64,000 nt of DNA from RGIG5057 sp964371585 (GTDB taxonomy: Bacteria > Bacillota > Clostridia > TANB77 > CAG-465). The notes below the pieces were generated by a model. That model did no database searches. It had not been told where the DNA came from and saw only the letters and a program-made list of their open reading frames with translations. Location of the stretch: positions 124,001-188,000 of the forward strand of contig CAYJMD010000001.1 in assembly GCA_964371585.1 (NCBI GenBank), written 5' to 3'. The translations under genes were made by a program, and so were the position numbers. Shown piece by piece: positions 17,703 to 24,840 of this stretch; within the stretch, counting starts at the first letter, position 1; every line of letters begins with the position of its first letter.

Positions 17703-17729
17703 AAATCTTACAATTAGTAAGATTTTTTT
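17701..17729 (+). terminator. Intrinsic terminator
   Basis: AAAATCTTAC-AATTA-GTAAGATTTT hairpin with a following T run, beginning immediately at the stop codon of the 122-residue gene. Confidence 0.88.
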
Positions 17730-17773
17730 GTTTGCCAAATTATGTTTTAAAATTAATATATATGTAAAAAAAC

Positions 17774-17802
17774 TTGTAATAAAGATTATTAAAATATATA
17801 AT
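17774..17802 (+). promoter_or_regulatory. Promoter for the thioredoxin gene
   Basis: TTGTAA at 17774-17779, 17-base spacer, TATAAT at 17797-17802, about 26 bases before the start codon region. Confidence 0.6.
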
Positions 17803-17828
17803 ATTTAATATAAGGAAGGTGAAAATAT

Positions 17829-18143
17829 ATGTTAAGACATATAACAGAAAAAGAATTTAACCAGGTAGAAGAATCTAAAGAAGTAATACTTGTAGACTTC
17901 TATGCAACATGGTGCCCTCCATGTCAAAAATTAACTCCTGTACTTGAAGAGCTAGCAAATAGTAGAAAATATAATATTGTTTCCGTAAATGTTGATGATA
18001 ATTTAGCTCTTGGAGCAAAATATAATGTTCAAGTTGTACCAACTTTAGTAGTGTTTAAAGCTGGTAAAGTTGTTGAAACAAAACAAGGGTATATGAGTAA
18101 AGAAGCTGTTATGCAAATGCTTGATAGTCATATGGAAGAATAA
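17829..18143 (+). CDS. trx: Thioredoxin (WCPPC active site)
   Basis: A 104-residue cytosolic dithiol oxidoreductase of the thioredoxin fold. The active site is W28-C29-P-P-C32 in DFYATWCPPCQKL, and the cis-proline loop is VQVVPTLVVF. The length and fold are those of TrxA, but the classical dipeptide between the cysteines is GP. The PP form occurs in some thioredoxin-like proteins and may shift the redox potential. No trxB is adjacent. AAGGAAGGTG lies upstream of the ATG. Confidence 0.92.
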   Translation: MLRHITEKEFNQVEESKEVILVDFYATWCPPCQKLTPVLEELANSRKYNIVSVNVDDNLALGAKYNVQVVPTLVVFKAGKVVETKQGYMSKEAVMQMLDSHMEE

Positions 18144-18210
18144 AAAATATAATAAATTATTAAAATCAAAGTAATAAAATTAGTTAACAAGTAAAAAGAG
18201 ATAAAATAAA

Positions 18211-18239
18211 AACAGTAAATATAAATTTACTGTTTTTTT
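18211..18239. terminator. Bidirectional terminator between trx and rpmB
   Basis: AACAGTAAAT-ATAA-ATTTACTGTT stem, with T's on the right and A's on the left, so it can end both the rightward trx and leftward rpmB transcripts. Confidence 0.83.
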
Positions 18240-18243
18240 AAGA

Positions 18244-18435
18244 TTATACTGCTCTTTCAACTTTTCCACTTTTTAAACATCTAGCACAAACTTTAACTTT
18301 TTTAGTTGTATTTCCACCAGCGTTTACTCTAACTGTTTGAACATTTGGTTTAAATGTTCTTGCTGTTCTTCTATGTGAATGACTTACTTGCATTGAGTAA
18401 GTTACGTCTTTTGAACATATTTCGCATTTTGCCAT
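18244..18435 (-). CDS. rpmB: 50S ribosomal protein L28
   Basis: A 63-residue large-subunit protein. It begins MAKCEICSKDVTYSMQVSHS and has SHRRTARTFKPN and VKVCARCLKSGKV. The two cysteine pairs (CEIC and CARC) mark the zinc-binding form of L28. AAAGGAGG precedes the start on the minus strand. It stands alone with its own promoter, as is common in Firmicutes. Confidence 0.97.
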   Translation of the reverse strand: MAKCEICSKDVTYSMQVSHSHRRTARTFKPNVQTVRVNAGGNTTKKVKVCARCLKSGKVERAV

Positions 18436-18478
18436 CTTAAAATCCTCCTTTAAATAAGTTTTAAATTGTTACTAGTAT

Positions 18479-18507
18479 ATTGTACCATAAAAAAGTAAAA
18501 TAATCAA
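18479..18507 (-). promoter_or_regulatory. rpmB promoter
   Basis: On the minus strand TTGATT (18507-18502), 17-base spacer, TACAAT (18484-18479). Confidence 0.65.
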
Positions 18508-18552
18508 TATCTAACATAAAAATTTTTATGTTTTACATAAGAATTGTAAAAA

Positions 18553-20016
18553 TTATAATTTTATTATAGTTCCAGTAGCTTGGCTAGAGAAAAAGTTTGA
18601 TTTTTCTTCTTCTGGGAAACCACCACTTAATATAACTGTATCTTTTTCTTTTAACAATCCTTTGTTTTGAAGTGTTTTTATTCCTTGATCTAGTATATTT
18701 TCGAAATTGTATTCATTTTCTATTAATATAGCATGAACTCCAAATTCTAAAGCAACTCTTCTGTATGTAGAAGGATTAGCTGTAATTACATAAACAGGAC
18801 AAGCCGGTTTGTAACTAGCTATAAGAGAAGGTGTAGAACCATGTTCAGTTACTGCAATTATTGCATCTGCATTTGCAAATAAAGCATTACAACATACAGC
18901 ATATGAAGAACGTTTTTTAAATTCTAATTCATCTTCAATTACATCTTCTTTTGTAGAAGTTAATCTTTCTATATTTTTCTTTTTAAATCTTTTCCAGTAA
19001 TCAATGTTATCTTCAGCATCTTTAGCTATTTTAGCCATTATTGTAACAGCTTCTAGAGGGTAGTCACCTTGTGCTGATTCACCAGATAGCATAACTGCAG
19101 AAGTACCATCAAATACAGCATTTGCTACGTCAGAAACTTCAGCTCTTGTAGGTCTTGGATTTTTTTGCATAGATTCAAGCATTTGTGTAGCAGTTATAAC
19201 TGGTTTTCCAGCTGCAACTGTTTTCTTGATCATCATTTTTTGAACTGCTGGTAATTTTTCAGCTGGAATTTCAACTCCTAAATCACCACGTGCAACCATT
19301 ACACCATCAGTAACTTTTAATATTTCGTCAAAGTTATCTAAACCTTCTTGGTTTTCTATTTTAGAAATTATTTTTGTAGTTGTATTTCCATGAGAGTTAA
19401 GTAATTTTTTTATTTCAAGTACATCAGAAGCTTTTCTTACGAAAGAAGCTGCTATGTATTCAAAATTTTCTGTAGCTGCTAAAGTTATATCTGCGATATC
19501 TTTATCAGTCATTGCTTTAAGTTGTAATTTAGCACCAGGTACATTTACACCTCTTTTACCTTTTAAAGTACCAGAGTTTTGAATTGTACAATGTATTTCA
19601 GTTCCTTCAATAGAATCAACAACAAGGTCAATTAAACCATCATCAACAAGGATGTGTGAACCTACAGTTACATCTTCAACAAGTTTAGGATATGTGATAG
19701 ATACTATTGTATTATCTCCTTCAATTTCTCTAGTTGTTAAAGTGAATTTTTCACCTTTAACTAAGTTTTGTTTTTCATTGTTTTTATATACACCAGTTCT
19801 GATTTCAGGACCTTTAGTATCAAGCATGAAAGCAACATTTGTTCCAAGTTCTTTATTGATTTCTCTTAAAGTTTTAACTTTTTCCATATGTTCTGCATGA
19901 TCTCCATGAGAGAAGTTAAGTCTCATAACATTCATACCAGCATTTATAAGTGAAGTTAATACTTCTTTACTTTCACTAGCTGGACCAATTGTACAAACGA
20001 TTTTTGTTTTCTTCAT
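18553..20016 (-). CDS. pyk: Pyruvate kinase
   Basis: Converts phosphoenolpyruvate and ADP to pyruvate and ATP at the end of glycolysis. It begins MKKTKIVCTIGPAS with MRLNFSHGDH soon after, then LDTKGPEIRTG, the catalytic lysine region KIISKIENQEGL, VARGDLGVEIPAE and ATQMLESM, followed by the C-terminal allosteric domain. At 487 residues it lacks the extra PEP-utiliser-like domain found at the end of the Bacillus enzyme. The start at 20016 is chosen because the upstream ATG at 20028 directly abuts the AAAGGAG site. Its leader carries a perfect inverted repeat. Confidence 0.97.
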   Translation of the reverse strand: MKKTKIVCTIGPASESKEVLTSLINAGMNVMRLNFSHGDHAEHMEKVKTLREINKELGTNVAFMLDTKGPEIRTGVYKNNEKQNLVKGEKFTLTTREIEGDNTIVSITYPKLVEDVTVGSHILVDDGLIDLVVDSIEGTEIHCTIQNSGTLKGKRGVNVPGAKLQLKAMTDKDIADITLAATENFEYIAASFVRKASDVLEIKKLLNSHGNTTTKIISKIENQEGLDNFDEILKVTDGVMVARGDLGVEIPAEKLPAVQKMMIKKTVAAGKPVITATQMLESMQKNPRPTRAEVSDVANAVFDGTSAVMLSGESAQGDYPLEAVTIMAKIAKDAEDNIDYWKRFKKKNIERLTSTKEDVIEDELEFKKRSSYAVCCNALFANADAIIAVTEHGSTPSLIASYKPACPVYVITANPSTYRRVALEFGVHAILIENEYNFENILDQGIKTLQNKGLLKEKDTVILSGGFPEEEKSNFFSSQATGTIIKL

Positions 20017-20047
20017 AAAATTATACATCTCCTTTAAAAATATAACG

Positions 20048-20070
20048 ACATGATATTATTTATATCATGT
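20048..20070 (-). promoter_or_regulatory. Perfect inverted repeat in the pyk leader
   Basis: ACATGATAT (20048-20056) and ATATCATGT (20062-20070) around a 5-base loop. It lies between the predicted start of transcription (about 20078) and the ribosome binding site. It may be an operator or a 5' mRNA hairpin; no T tract follows, so a terminator is unlikely. Confidence 0.6.
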
Positions 20071-20084
20071 ACAACGTCTTATAT

Positions 20085-20113
20085 AGTATACTTTAATTTA
20101 CTTTAAATGTCAA
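20085..20113 (-). promoter_or_regulatory. pyk promoter
   Basis: On the minus strand TTGACA (20113-20108), 17-base spacer, TATACT (20090-20085); near consensus. Confidence 0.8.
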
Positions 20114-20166
20114 TTAAACTATATAAAAAGAGTAGAAATATTGGTAAATTCTGTATAATTTTGCTA

Positions 20167-20195
20167 TTGACATTTATAATATAATTGTGTATAAT
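20167..20195 (+). promoter_or_regulatory. Promoter of the T-box/aspS2 transcript
   Basis: Perfect consensus: TTGACA 20167-20172, 17-base spacer, TATAAT 20190-20195. It is arranged back to back with the pyk promoter. Confidence 0.85.
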
Positions 20196-20201
20196 ATTAA
20201 T

Positions 20202-20446
20202 AATAACTGTGATAAAGGAAAAGTAAATTAAAACTGCTATTATTTTAAGAGAGGAAATATTATAAGCTGAGAGTATTTCTATAGTAAGATTTTTGAAAAA
20301 ACACCTTTTGAGTTGGGCTGTGCAAAGTAGCTCCGTTGTAATTTAAAATAACGTTAAAAATAATGAGGAAAAATTAAGGTGGCACCACGATATATATAAT
20401 CGTCCTTAAGCGTAGTAATACATATGCTTAAGTGGCGATTTTTTGC
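20202..20446 (+). ncRNA. T-box riboswitch, probably sensing tRNA-Asn
   Basis: A leader of about 245 bases in front of an aminoacyl-tRNA synthetase. The T-box AAGGTGGCACCACG (20376-20389) lies in the antiterminator position, followed by a GC-richer hairpin (about 20398-20440) and TTTTTT (20438-20444), the leader terminator. Upstream, AAGAGAGGAAATATT and AAGCTGAGAG resemble the stem I bulge and loops. The sequence GAAAA-AAC-ACC-TTTTGAG fits a specifier loop with AAC (20300-20302), an asparagine codon. Binding of uncharged tRNA would favour the antiterminator and let the synthetase be made. The specifier reading is inference; the T-box itself is firm. Confidence 0.9.
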
Positions 20447-20473
20447 ATATGTATATAGAAAGGTGAGATTTAG

Positions 20474-21781
20474 ATGATAAAAATATCAGGAGAGCAGTTA
20501 GAAACATTAACTGCACAGGAAATTAAAACAAGAAAAGAAGTTACTATTTGTGGTATGGTACATAAAGTAAGAGATATGAAATCTTTTGTATTCATAGTAG
20601 TAAGAAGAGCTTCAGAAGTAATTCAGTGTGTTATGAGTAAAGATAATTCTACTTATGTTGATTTAAAAGAAGAAAGTAGTGTTAAAATAATAGGTAATGT
20701 AATTTTAACAGATAAAGTAGAAGCAGGATTTGAAATTGATGTAACTAATTTAGAAGTTCTTAGTAGTGCATATGAATTATCGCCAGTTACAATTAATAAA
20801 AAAGATTTAAATGTAAACTTAGATGTAAACTTAGATAATAGAGTTGTAAGTTTAAGAAATGAAAAACAGCGTGCAATATTTAAAATTCAAGAAGGTATTG
20901 TAAGAGGATTTAAACAAACTCTACATGATAATGGATTTACAGAAATACGTACACCTAAAATAGTTGCAAACAGTGCAGAAGGTGGGGCAAACGTATTTAA
21001 ATTTGATTATTTTGGTAGAGAAGTAGCGCTTGCTCAAAGTCCACAATTTTATAAACAAATGATGGTTTCAGTTTTTGAAAAAGTTTATGAAGTTGCTCCA
21101 GTATTTAGAGCGGAAAAACATAATACTTCAAGACATTTAAATGAATATATAAGTATGGATTTAGAAATGGGATTTATAGAATCTTTCTATGATATAATGA
21201 ACTTAGAAACAAAAGTACTTAAGAATATTTTTGCTCTGTTAAAAAAAGAATATGAAAAAGAAGTTAAATTATTAAATATTGATCTTCCAGTTATAAATGA
21301 AATACCAGCAGTTAAATTTACTGAAGCTAAAGAAATATTAGAAAAAGAACTTGGAAGAAAAACTTTAGATAAACATGATTTAGAACCAGAAGAGGAACAA
21401 TTATTATCTAAATATGCTAAAGACAAATATGATAGTGATTTTATATTTATAACTCATTATCCTTCATATAAGAGACCTTTTTATACACTAGATGATGTAG
21501 AAGATGAAAATTATACTTGTAGTTTTGATTTATTATTCAGAGGTGTGGAAATAACAACAGGTGGACAAAGAATACATGACTATGAAATGCAAGTAAATAA
21601 AATGAAGAAAAAAGGGTTAAATCCAGAAGATTTTAAGTCATATTTAAAACTTCATAAACATGGAGTAGCACCTCATGGTGGACTTGGACTTGGTCTTGAA
21701 AGATTAACAGCTAAAATAATAGAACTTAGTAATGTTAAAGAAGCAAGTTTATTCCCTAGAGATATAACTAGAGTAGACTAA
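20474..21781 (+). CDS. aspS2: Archaeal-type aspartyl-tRNA synthetase (AspRS2, probably for tRNA-Asn)
   Basis: A class II synthetase of 435 residues: an OB-fold anticodon-binding domain (about 1-110), then the catalytic core with motif 2 (FRAEKHNTSRHLNEYISMD) and motif 3 (GLGLGLERL) and a terminal LFPRDITRVD. This ending, the GGQRIHDYE block and the short length belong to the archaeal/eukaryal AspRS type. Bacterial-type AspRS is longer with a GAD insertion, and AsnRS ends differently. In Clostridia such AspRS2 enzymes are known to mischarge tRNA-Asn for GatCAB amidation. The AAC specifier in its T-box leader agrees. AAAGGTGAG precedes the ATG. Confidence 0.9.
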   Translation: MIKISGEQLETLTAQEIKTRKEVTICGMVHKVRDMKSFVFIVVRRASEVIQCVMSKDNSTYVDLKEESSVKIIGNVILTDKVEAGFEIDVTNLEVLSSAYELSPVTINKKDLNVNLDVNLDNRVVSLRNEKQRAIFKIQEGIVRGFKQTLHDNGFTEIRTPKIVANSAEGGANVFKFDYFGREVALAQSPQFYKQMMVSVFEKVYEVAPVFRAEKHNTSRHLNEYISMDLEMGFIESFYDIMNLETKVLKNIFALLKKEYEKEVKLLNIDLPVINEIPAVKFTEAKEILEKELGRKTLDKHDLEPEEEQLLSKYAKDKYDSDFIFITHYPSYKRPFYTLDDVEDENYTCSFDLLFRGVEITTGGQRIHDYEMQVNKMKKKGLNPEDFKSYLKLHKHGVAPHGGLGLGLERLTAKIIELSNVKEASLFPRDITRVD

Positions 21782-21844
21782 GAAATAATATATTAATTAC
21801 AAGTTAATATATAATAAATTAAACTTAAATTATATAAGTAAAAA

Positions 21845-21889
21845 ATAAAGGTAGCTAATTGTAAAAAAATAGCTATCTTTATTTTGTTT
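21845..21889 (+). terminator. Intrinsic terminator after aspS2
   Basis: ATAAAGGTAGCTA pairs with TAGCTATCTTTAT (one G-U) around an A-rich loop, followed by TTTTG and TTTT. Confidence 0.83.
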
Positions 21890-21974
21890 TAAGTCTAAAT
21901 TTGCATAAAAATTAATATTATTTAAAAAGTAGATGTAAAACTAGCGTAAGAAGCTTGGAATTTGCTTAAAAATC

Positions 21975-22003
21975 TTTACTTTCACCTATTATTATAGTAT
22001 AAT
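21975..22003 (+). promoter_or_regulatory. Candidate promoter for the 365-aa protein
   Basis: TTTACT at 21975-21980, 17-base spacer, TATAAT at 21998-22003. Confidence 0.55.
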
Positions 22004-22029
22004 TAATATATTAAATTTGGTGGTGAATT

Positions 22030-23127
22030 ATGCAAAAATTAAATATTAATCATGATGAGACAATGTCTAGAAAAGATTATTTAAAAGATAAAAAGAAAAA
22101 ACATAATAGATTAAATAAAAGAGGAAGAAGAAAATTAATAGTTCTTGGAATTATAACACTACTTGCATGCTATGTATTCTTTCAATTCTATGTATATTAT
22201 AAAGAAAATAATTATATATATTCAACAGATGATAATGTTGATAAACAAGAAGTATATGATATGTATTATCTATCAGAAGGTTATACATATGAGCCTAAAA
22301 CTTCTTTAAACACAATGACAACAGATGGATTGCTTGAAAGTCAAAAAGAAGTTGCTAAAAATATAGGATTTACAAATATAACTGAATATGGAGATTTTAT
22401 ATATGGTATTAGAGAAAATGGCCTATATAAAATCAATAAACTAACAGGTGAAGTTTCTGTTGTTTTAGAGGATGATGTAAATAAATTTACTACTTACAAA
22501 GATGAGATATATTTAATATCAACTTCTGAAAACATTTTAAAATCTGTTGATAAGAAAACTTTAGAAATTAAAGAATATGATGTGAAAAATGTTAAAGAAA
22601 TACTTGTAGATGAAAATAGTTTATATCTGTGTGTTGATGATTTAGAAAAAAGTAACTTGGTTAAAATTAATAAAGACGGATCAAACAAACAAAATTTAAC
22701 AGAAGATAAAATGGTATCATATGTTATTCAAGATGAAACTAGATTATACTATGTTAATAAAGATGATGAAAATAAATTATATTCTATTAATAAAGATGGT
22801 TCAGATTTAAAAAAAGTAGCAGATATAAAGTCGGTAGCAGATAAAGGCGATACTGATTATATAGACGGTAGTAAGTACATGTTTATTAAAGATGATTATT
22901 TATACTATATAAATGTAGATGATAATAGAAATCTTTGGAAAAAAAGTTTGATTTCTGATGAAAATGTTAAAGTTATTTCTAATTCAATTGAAATACTTGA
23001 TTATGCTGAAGATACAGTATTTTATAAAATTAATAATGAAATGGGTGTGTATTTATTTAATTTAAATACTACATTTACTTCACAAATTACAGATAAATTA
23101 ATTAAAGAATTTATTATAGAAAGATAG
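22030..23127 (+). CDS. Membrane-anchored propeller-like protein (DUF5050-type)
   Basis: A 365-residue protein with a basic cytoplasmic N-terminus (KDKKKKHNRLNKRGRRK), one membrane segment (about 37-57, LIVLGIITLLACYVFFQFYVYY) and an extracellular part made of repeated YxIxK-type blades: GLYKINKLTGEVSVV, SLYLCVDDLEKSNLVKIN, LYYVNKDDENKLYSINKDG, YLYYINVDDNRNLWKK. This is the pattern of the DUF5050 beta-propeller-like family seen on the surface of many Clostridia. The ligand is unknown. GGTGGTG precedes the ATG. The next gene begins about 11 bases after its stop, so the two probably form an operon. Confidence 0.82.
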   Translation: MQKLNINHDETMSRKDYLKDKKKKHNRLNKRGRRKLIVLGIITLLACYVFFQFYVYYKENNYIYSTDDNVDKQEVYDMYYLSEGYTYEPKTSLNTMTTDGLLESQKEVAKNIGFTNITEYGDFIYGIRENGLYKINKLTGEVSVVLEDDVNKFTTYKDEIYLISTSENILKSVDKKTLEIKEYDVKNVKEILVDENSLYLCVDDLEKSNLVKINKDGSNKQNLTEDKMVSYVIQDETRLYYVNKDDENKLYSINKDGSDLKKVADIKSVADKGDTDYIDGSKYMFIKDDYLYYINVDDNRNLWKKSLISDENVKVISNSIEILDYAEDTVFYKINNEMGVYLFNLNTTFTSQITDKLIKEFIIER

Positions 23128-23138
23128 GAGTGAAAACT

Positions 23139-24020
23139 TTGAAAAAAGTAAGACTTATATATAACTCTATAGCTGGTCAAAGTAAGTTTAAGTACTTTTT
23201 AGATAGTATAATAGAGAAATTTACTCAAAATGGATATGATGTATCATTATTTCGAGCTGGAAAAAAATCTAATTTGGATTTATATATTAAAAACACACCT
23301 AAAGATACCTATGCAATAATAATAGCTGGTGGAGATGGAACTATAAATAGAGTAGTTAATTGTATGATGAAAAATGATATAAAAGTTCCAATTGCTGTTA
23401 TACCAGCTGGAACTTCTAATGATTTTGCAAGACATATTAAAATGCCTAAAAATTTTGTTGATTGTATTGATAAAATTTTAGAAGGAAATATACAAGATGT
23501 AGATGTTGGACTTGTTAATGATAAATATTTTATTAATATTTGTGCAGCAGGACTATTTACTAATACATCACAAAAAGTAGATGTACTATTTAAGAATATA
23601 GCTGGTAAACTATCATATTACGTTACAGGGTTACTTAGCATGATAAAATTTAGGCCTTTTTATTTAAAAATAGAAACAGATGAAAAAATTATAATTGAAA
23701 AAGTAGCACTTATTCTTATTTTTAATGGGAGTAGTGTTGGTGGTATGGATACATTTACTGATAATTCTAGTATACAAGATGGTAAACTTGATGTAGTTGT
23801 TTTAAAAGATGTACCAGTATATAAAATTGGACAGCTATTTATAAAACTATTAAGAAGAACACATATTGGAGATGAAAATGTTATATATCTTAAAGAGTCA
23901 AATTTAACAGTTAGTAGAATAAAAGGTGATTGTGATCTTCCAGATGTTGATGGAGATGCTGGACCGGAATTTCCTATGGAAATAAAATGCATACATAAAG
24001 GACTTAAAATGTTCTTATAG
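23139..24020 (+). CDS. Diacylglycerol kinase-like lipid kinase (YegS/DagK family)
   Basis: Phosphorylates diacylglycerol or a related lipid with ATP at the membrane face. The nucleotide motif GGDGTINRVVN and the following AVIPAGTSNDFARH are the family marks. A late D-x-D-G-D (DLPDVDGDAGPEFP) helps metal and substrate binding. The start is set at TTG 23139 (293 residues) because TAGGAG lies 8 bases before it; the GTG at 23130 overlaps that site. It may recycle diacylglycerol released in lipoteichoic acid synthesis, as DgkB does, but other lipid substrates are possible. Confidence 0.92.
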   Translation: MKKVRLIYNSIAGQSKFKYFLDSIIEKFTQNGYDVSLFRAGKKSNLDLYIKNTPKDTYAIIIAGGDGTINRVVNCMMKNDIKVPIAVIPAGTSNDFARHIKMPKNFVDCIDKILEGNIQDVDVGLVNDKYFINICAAGLFTNTSQKVDVLFKNIAGKLSYYVTGLLSMIKFRPFYLKIETDEKIIIEKVALILIFNGSSVGGMDTFTDNSSIQDGKLDVVVLKDVPVYKIGQLFIKLLRRTHIGDENVIYLKESNLTVSRIKGDCDLPDVDGDAGPEFPMEIKCIHKGLKMFL

Positions 24021-24049
24021 TTTTATATATTATAAAGAGGTGTTAATAT

Positions 24050-24226
24050 ATGTTAGATGAAGAAAAATTTATAAATGACATTGAAAATTTAAAGCATGAT
24101 TTAGCTATTGAAAATATGCATATTACTGCTGAAGATGTTAATTTCATAAAAAAATATGCTAGTAATGAATTTACTCTAGAAGAAGGAATCAGTACTTTAA
24201 TAACTTCAAGTACAGAGGTGATATAG
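24050..24226 (+). CDS. VbhA-like Fic antitoxin (58 aa)
   Basis: A small reading frame directly upstream of fic; its TAG is immediately followed by the fic ATG. AAAGAGGTG precedes its ATG. The sequence runs through NLKHDLAIENMHITAEDVNF to KYASNEFTLEEGI. This resembles the VbhA antitoxin pattern (helix, [S/T]xxxE[G/N] inhibitory motif, then T/S-x-E and a second helix ending E-x-T-L-E-E-x-I). The motif here reads D17-L-A-I-E21-N22, so the inhibitory Glu and Asn are kept but Asp replaces Ser/Thr. In class I Fic systems this helix blocks ATP gamma-phosphate from the Fic site. The assignment is from pattern and position. Confidence 0.78.
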   Translation: MLDEEKFINDIENLKHDLAIENMHITAEDVNFIKKYASNEFTLEEGISTLITSSTEVI

Positions 24227-24829
24227 ATGAATAATATAGATGAGTCATATTCTTCAAAAACATCACTCTACTGTTATAAAGATACAAATATATTAATTAA
24301 TAAGTTAGATATTAAAAGTGAAAAGAAGTTACACACTCTTGAAAGAAAAATTGTACTTCTTAAATCTTATGAATTAAGACAAAAAAATGTAACTGGTGAT
24401 TTTTCTATTAATCACTTTAAGAATATTCATAAATTCTTATTTGAAAATATTTATGATTTTGCAGGAGAATTTAGAAAAGAAGATATAGCTAAAGATAGTT
24501 TTAGATTTGCTAGTTTTTTATATATTGAAGATGAATTAAATAGAATACTAAATAAATTAAAATTAGAAAATTATTTAATTGGTATATCTAAAGAAAATCT
24601 TTCTAAAGAACTTGCATATTATCTTGCTGAAATAAATGTGCTACATCCTTTTAGAGAAGGTAATGGAAGAGTTACAAGAGAATTTATAAGACAAATAGCA
24701 TATAATGCTGGTTATAAGTTTGATTTGAGATCTATAGAGCCTAAAGCTATATTAGATGCTTGTATTAAATCTGTATACGATACAATAGATTTGGAAAATA
24801 TAATTAAAGAATGTTTATTTAAAATATAA
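24227..24829 (+). CDS. fic: Fic-domain adenylyltransferase (AMPylase) toxin
   Basis: A 200-residue Fic protein. The complete active motif HPFREGNGRVTR begins at H140 and matches HxFx[D/E]GNGRxxR, so catalysis should be intact. The flap region (DFAGEFRKEDIAKDSFRF, about 77-94) and the helices before the motif are typical of VbhT/Fic-type toxins, including the R-K-x-D-I block. No N-terminal inhibitory helix precedes the domain; instead a separate small gene of VbhA type lies directly upstream, the class I arrangement. In such systems the toxin AMPylates DNA gyrase and topoisomerase IV in known cases; the target here is unknown. Its end overlaps a possible early ATG of the dGTPase gene. Confidence 0.93.
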   Translation: MNNIDESYSSKTSLYCYKDTNILINKLDIKSEKKLHTLERKIVLLKSYELRQKNVTGDFSINHFKNIHKFLFENIYDFAGEFRKEDIAKDSFRFASFLYIEDELNRILNKLKLENYLIGISKENLSKELAYYLAEINVLHPFREGNGRVTREFIRQIAYNAGYKFDLRSIEPKAILDACIKSVYDTIDLENIIKECLFKI

Positions 24830-24840
24830 TGGAGAAAATT

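Noticed and set aside
20474..21781. Asparaginyl-tRNA synthetase
   Set aside because: The C-terminal LFPRD motif and GGQRIHDYE block belong to archaeal-type AspRS rather than AsnRS, despite the Asn-type T-box.
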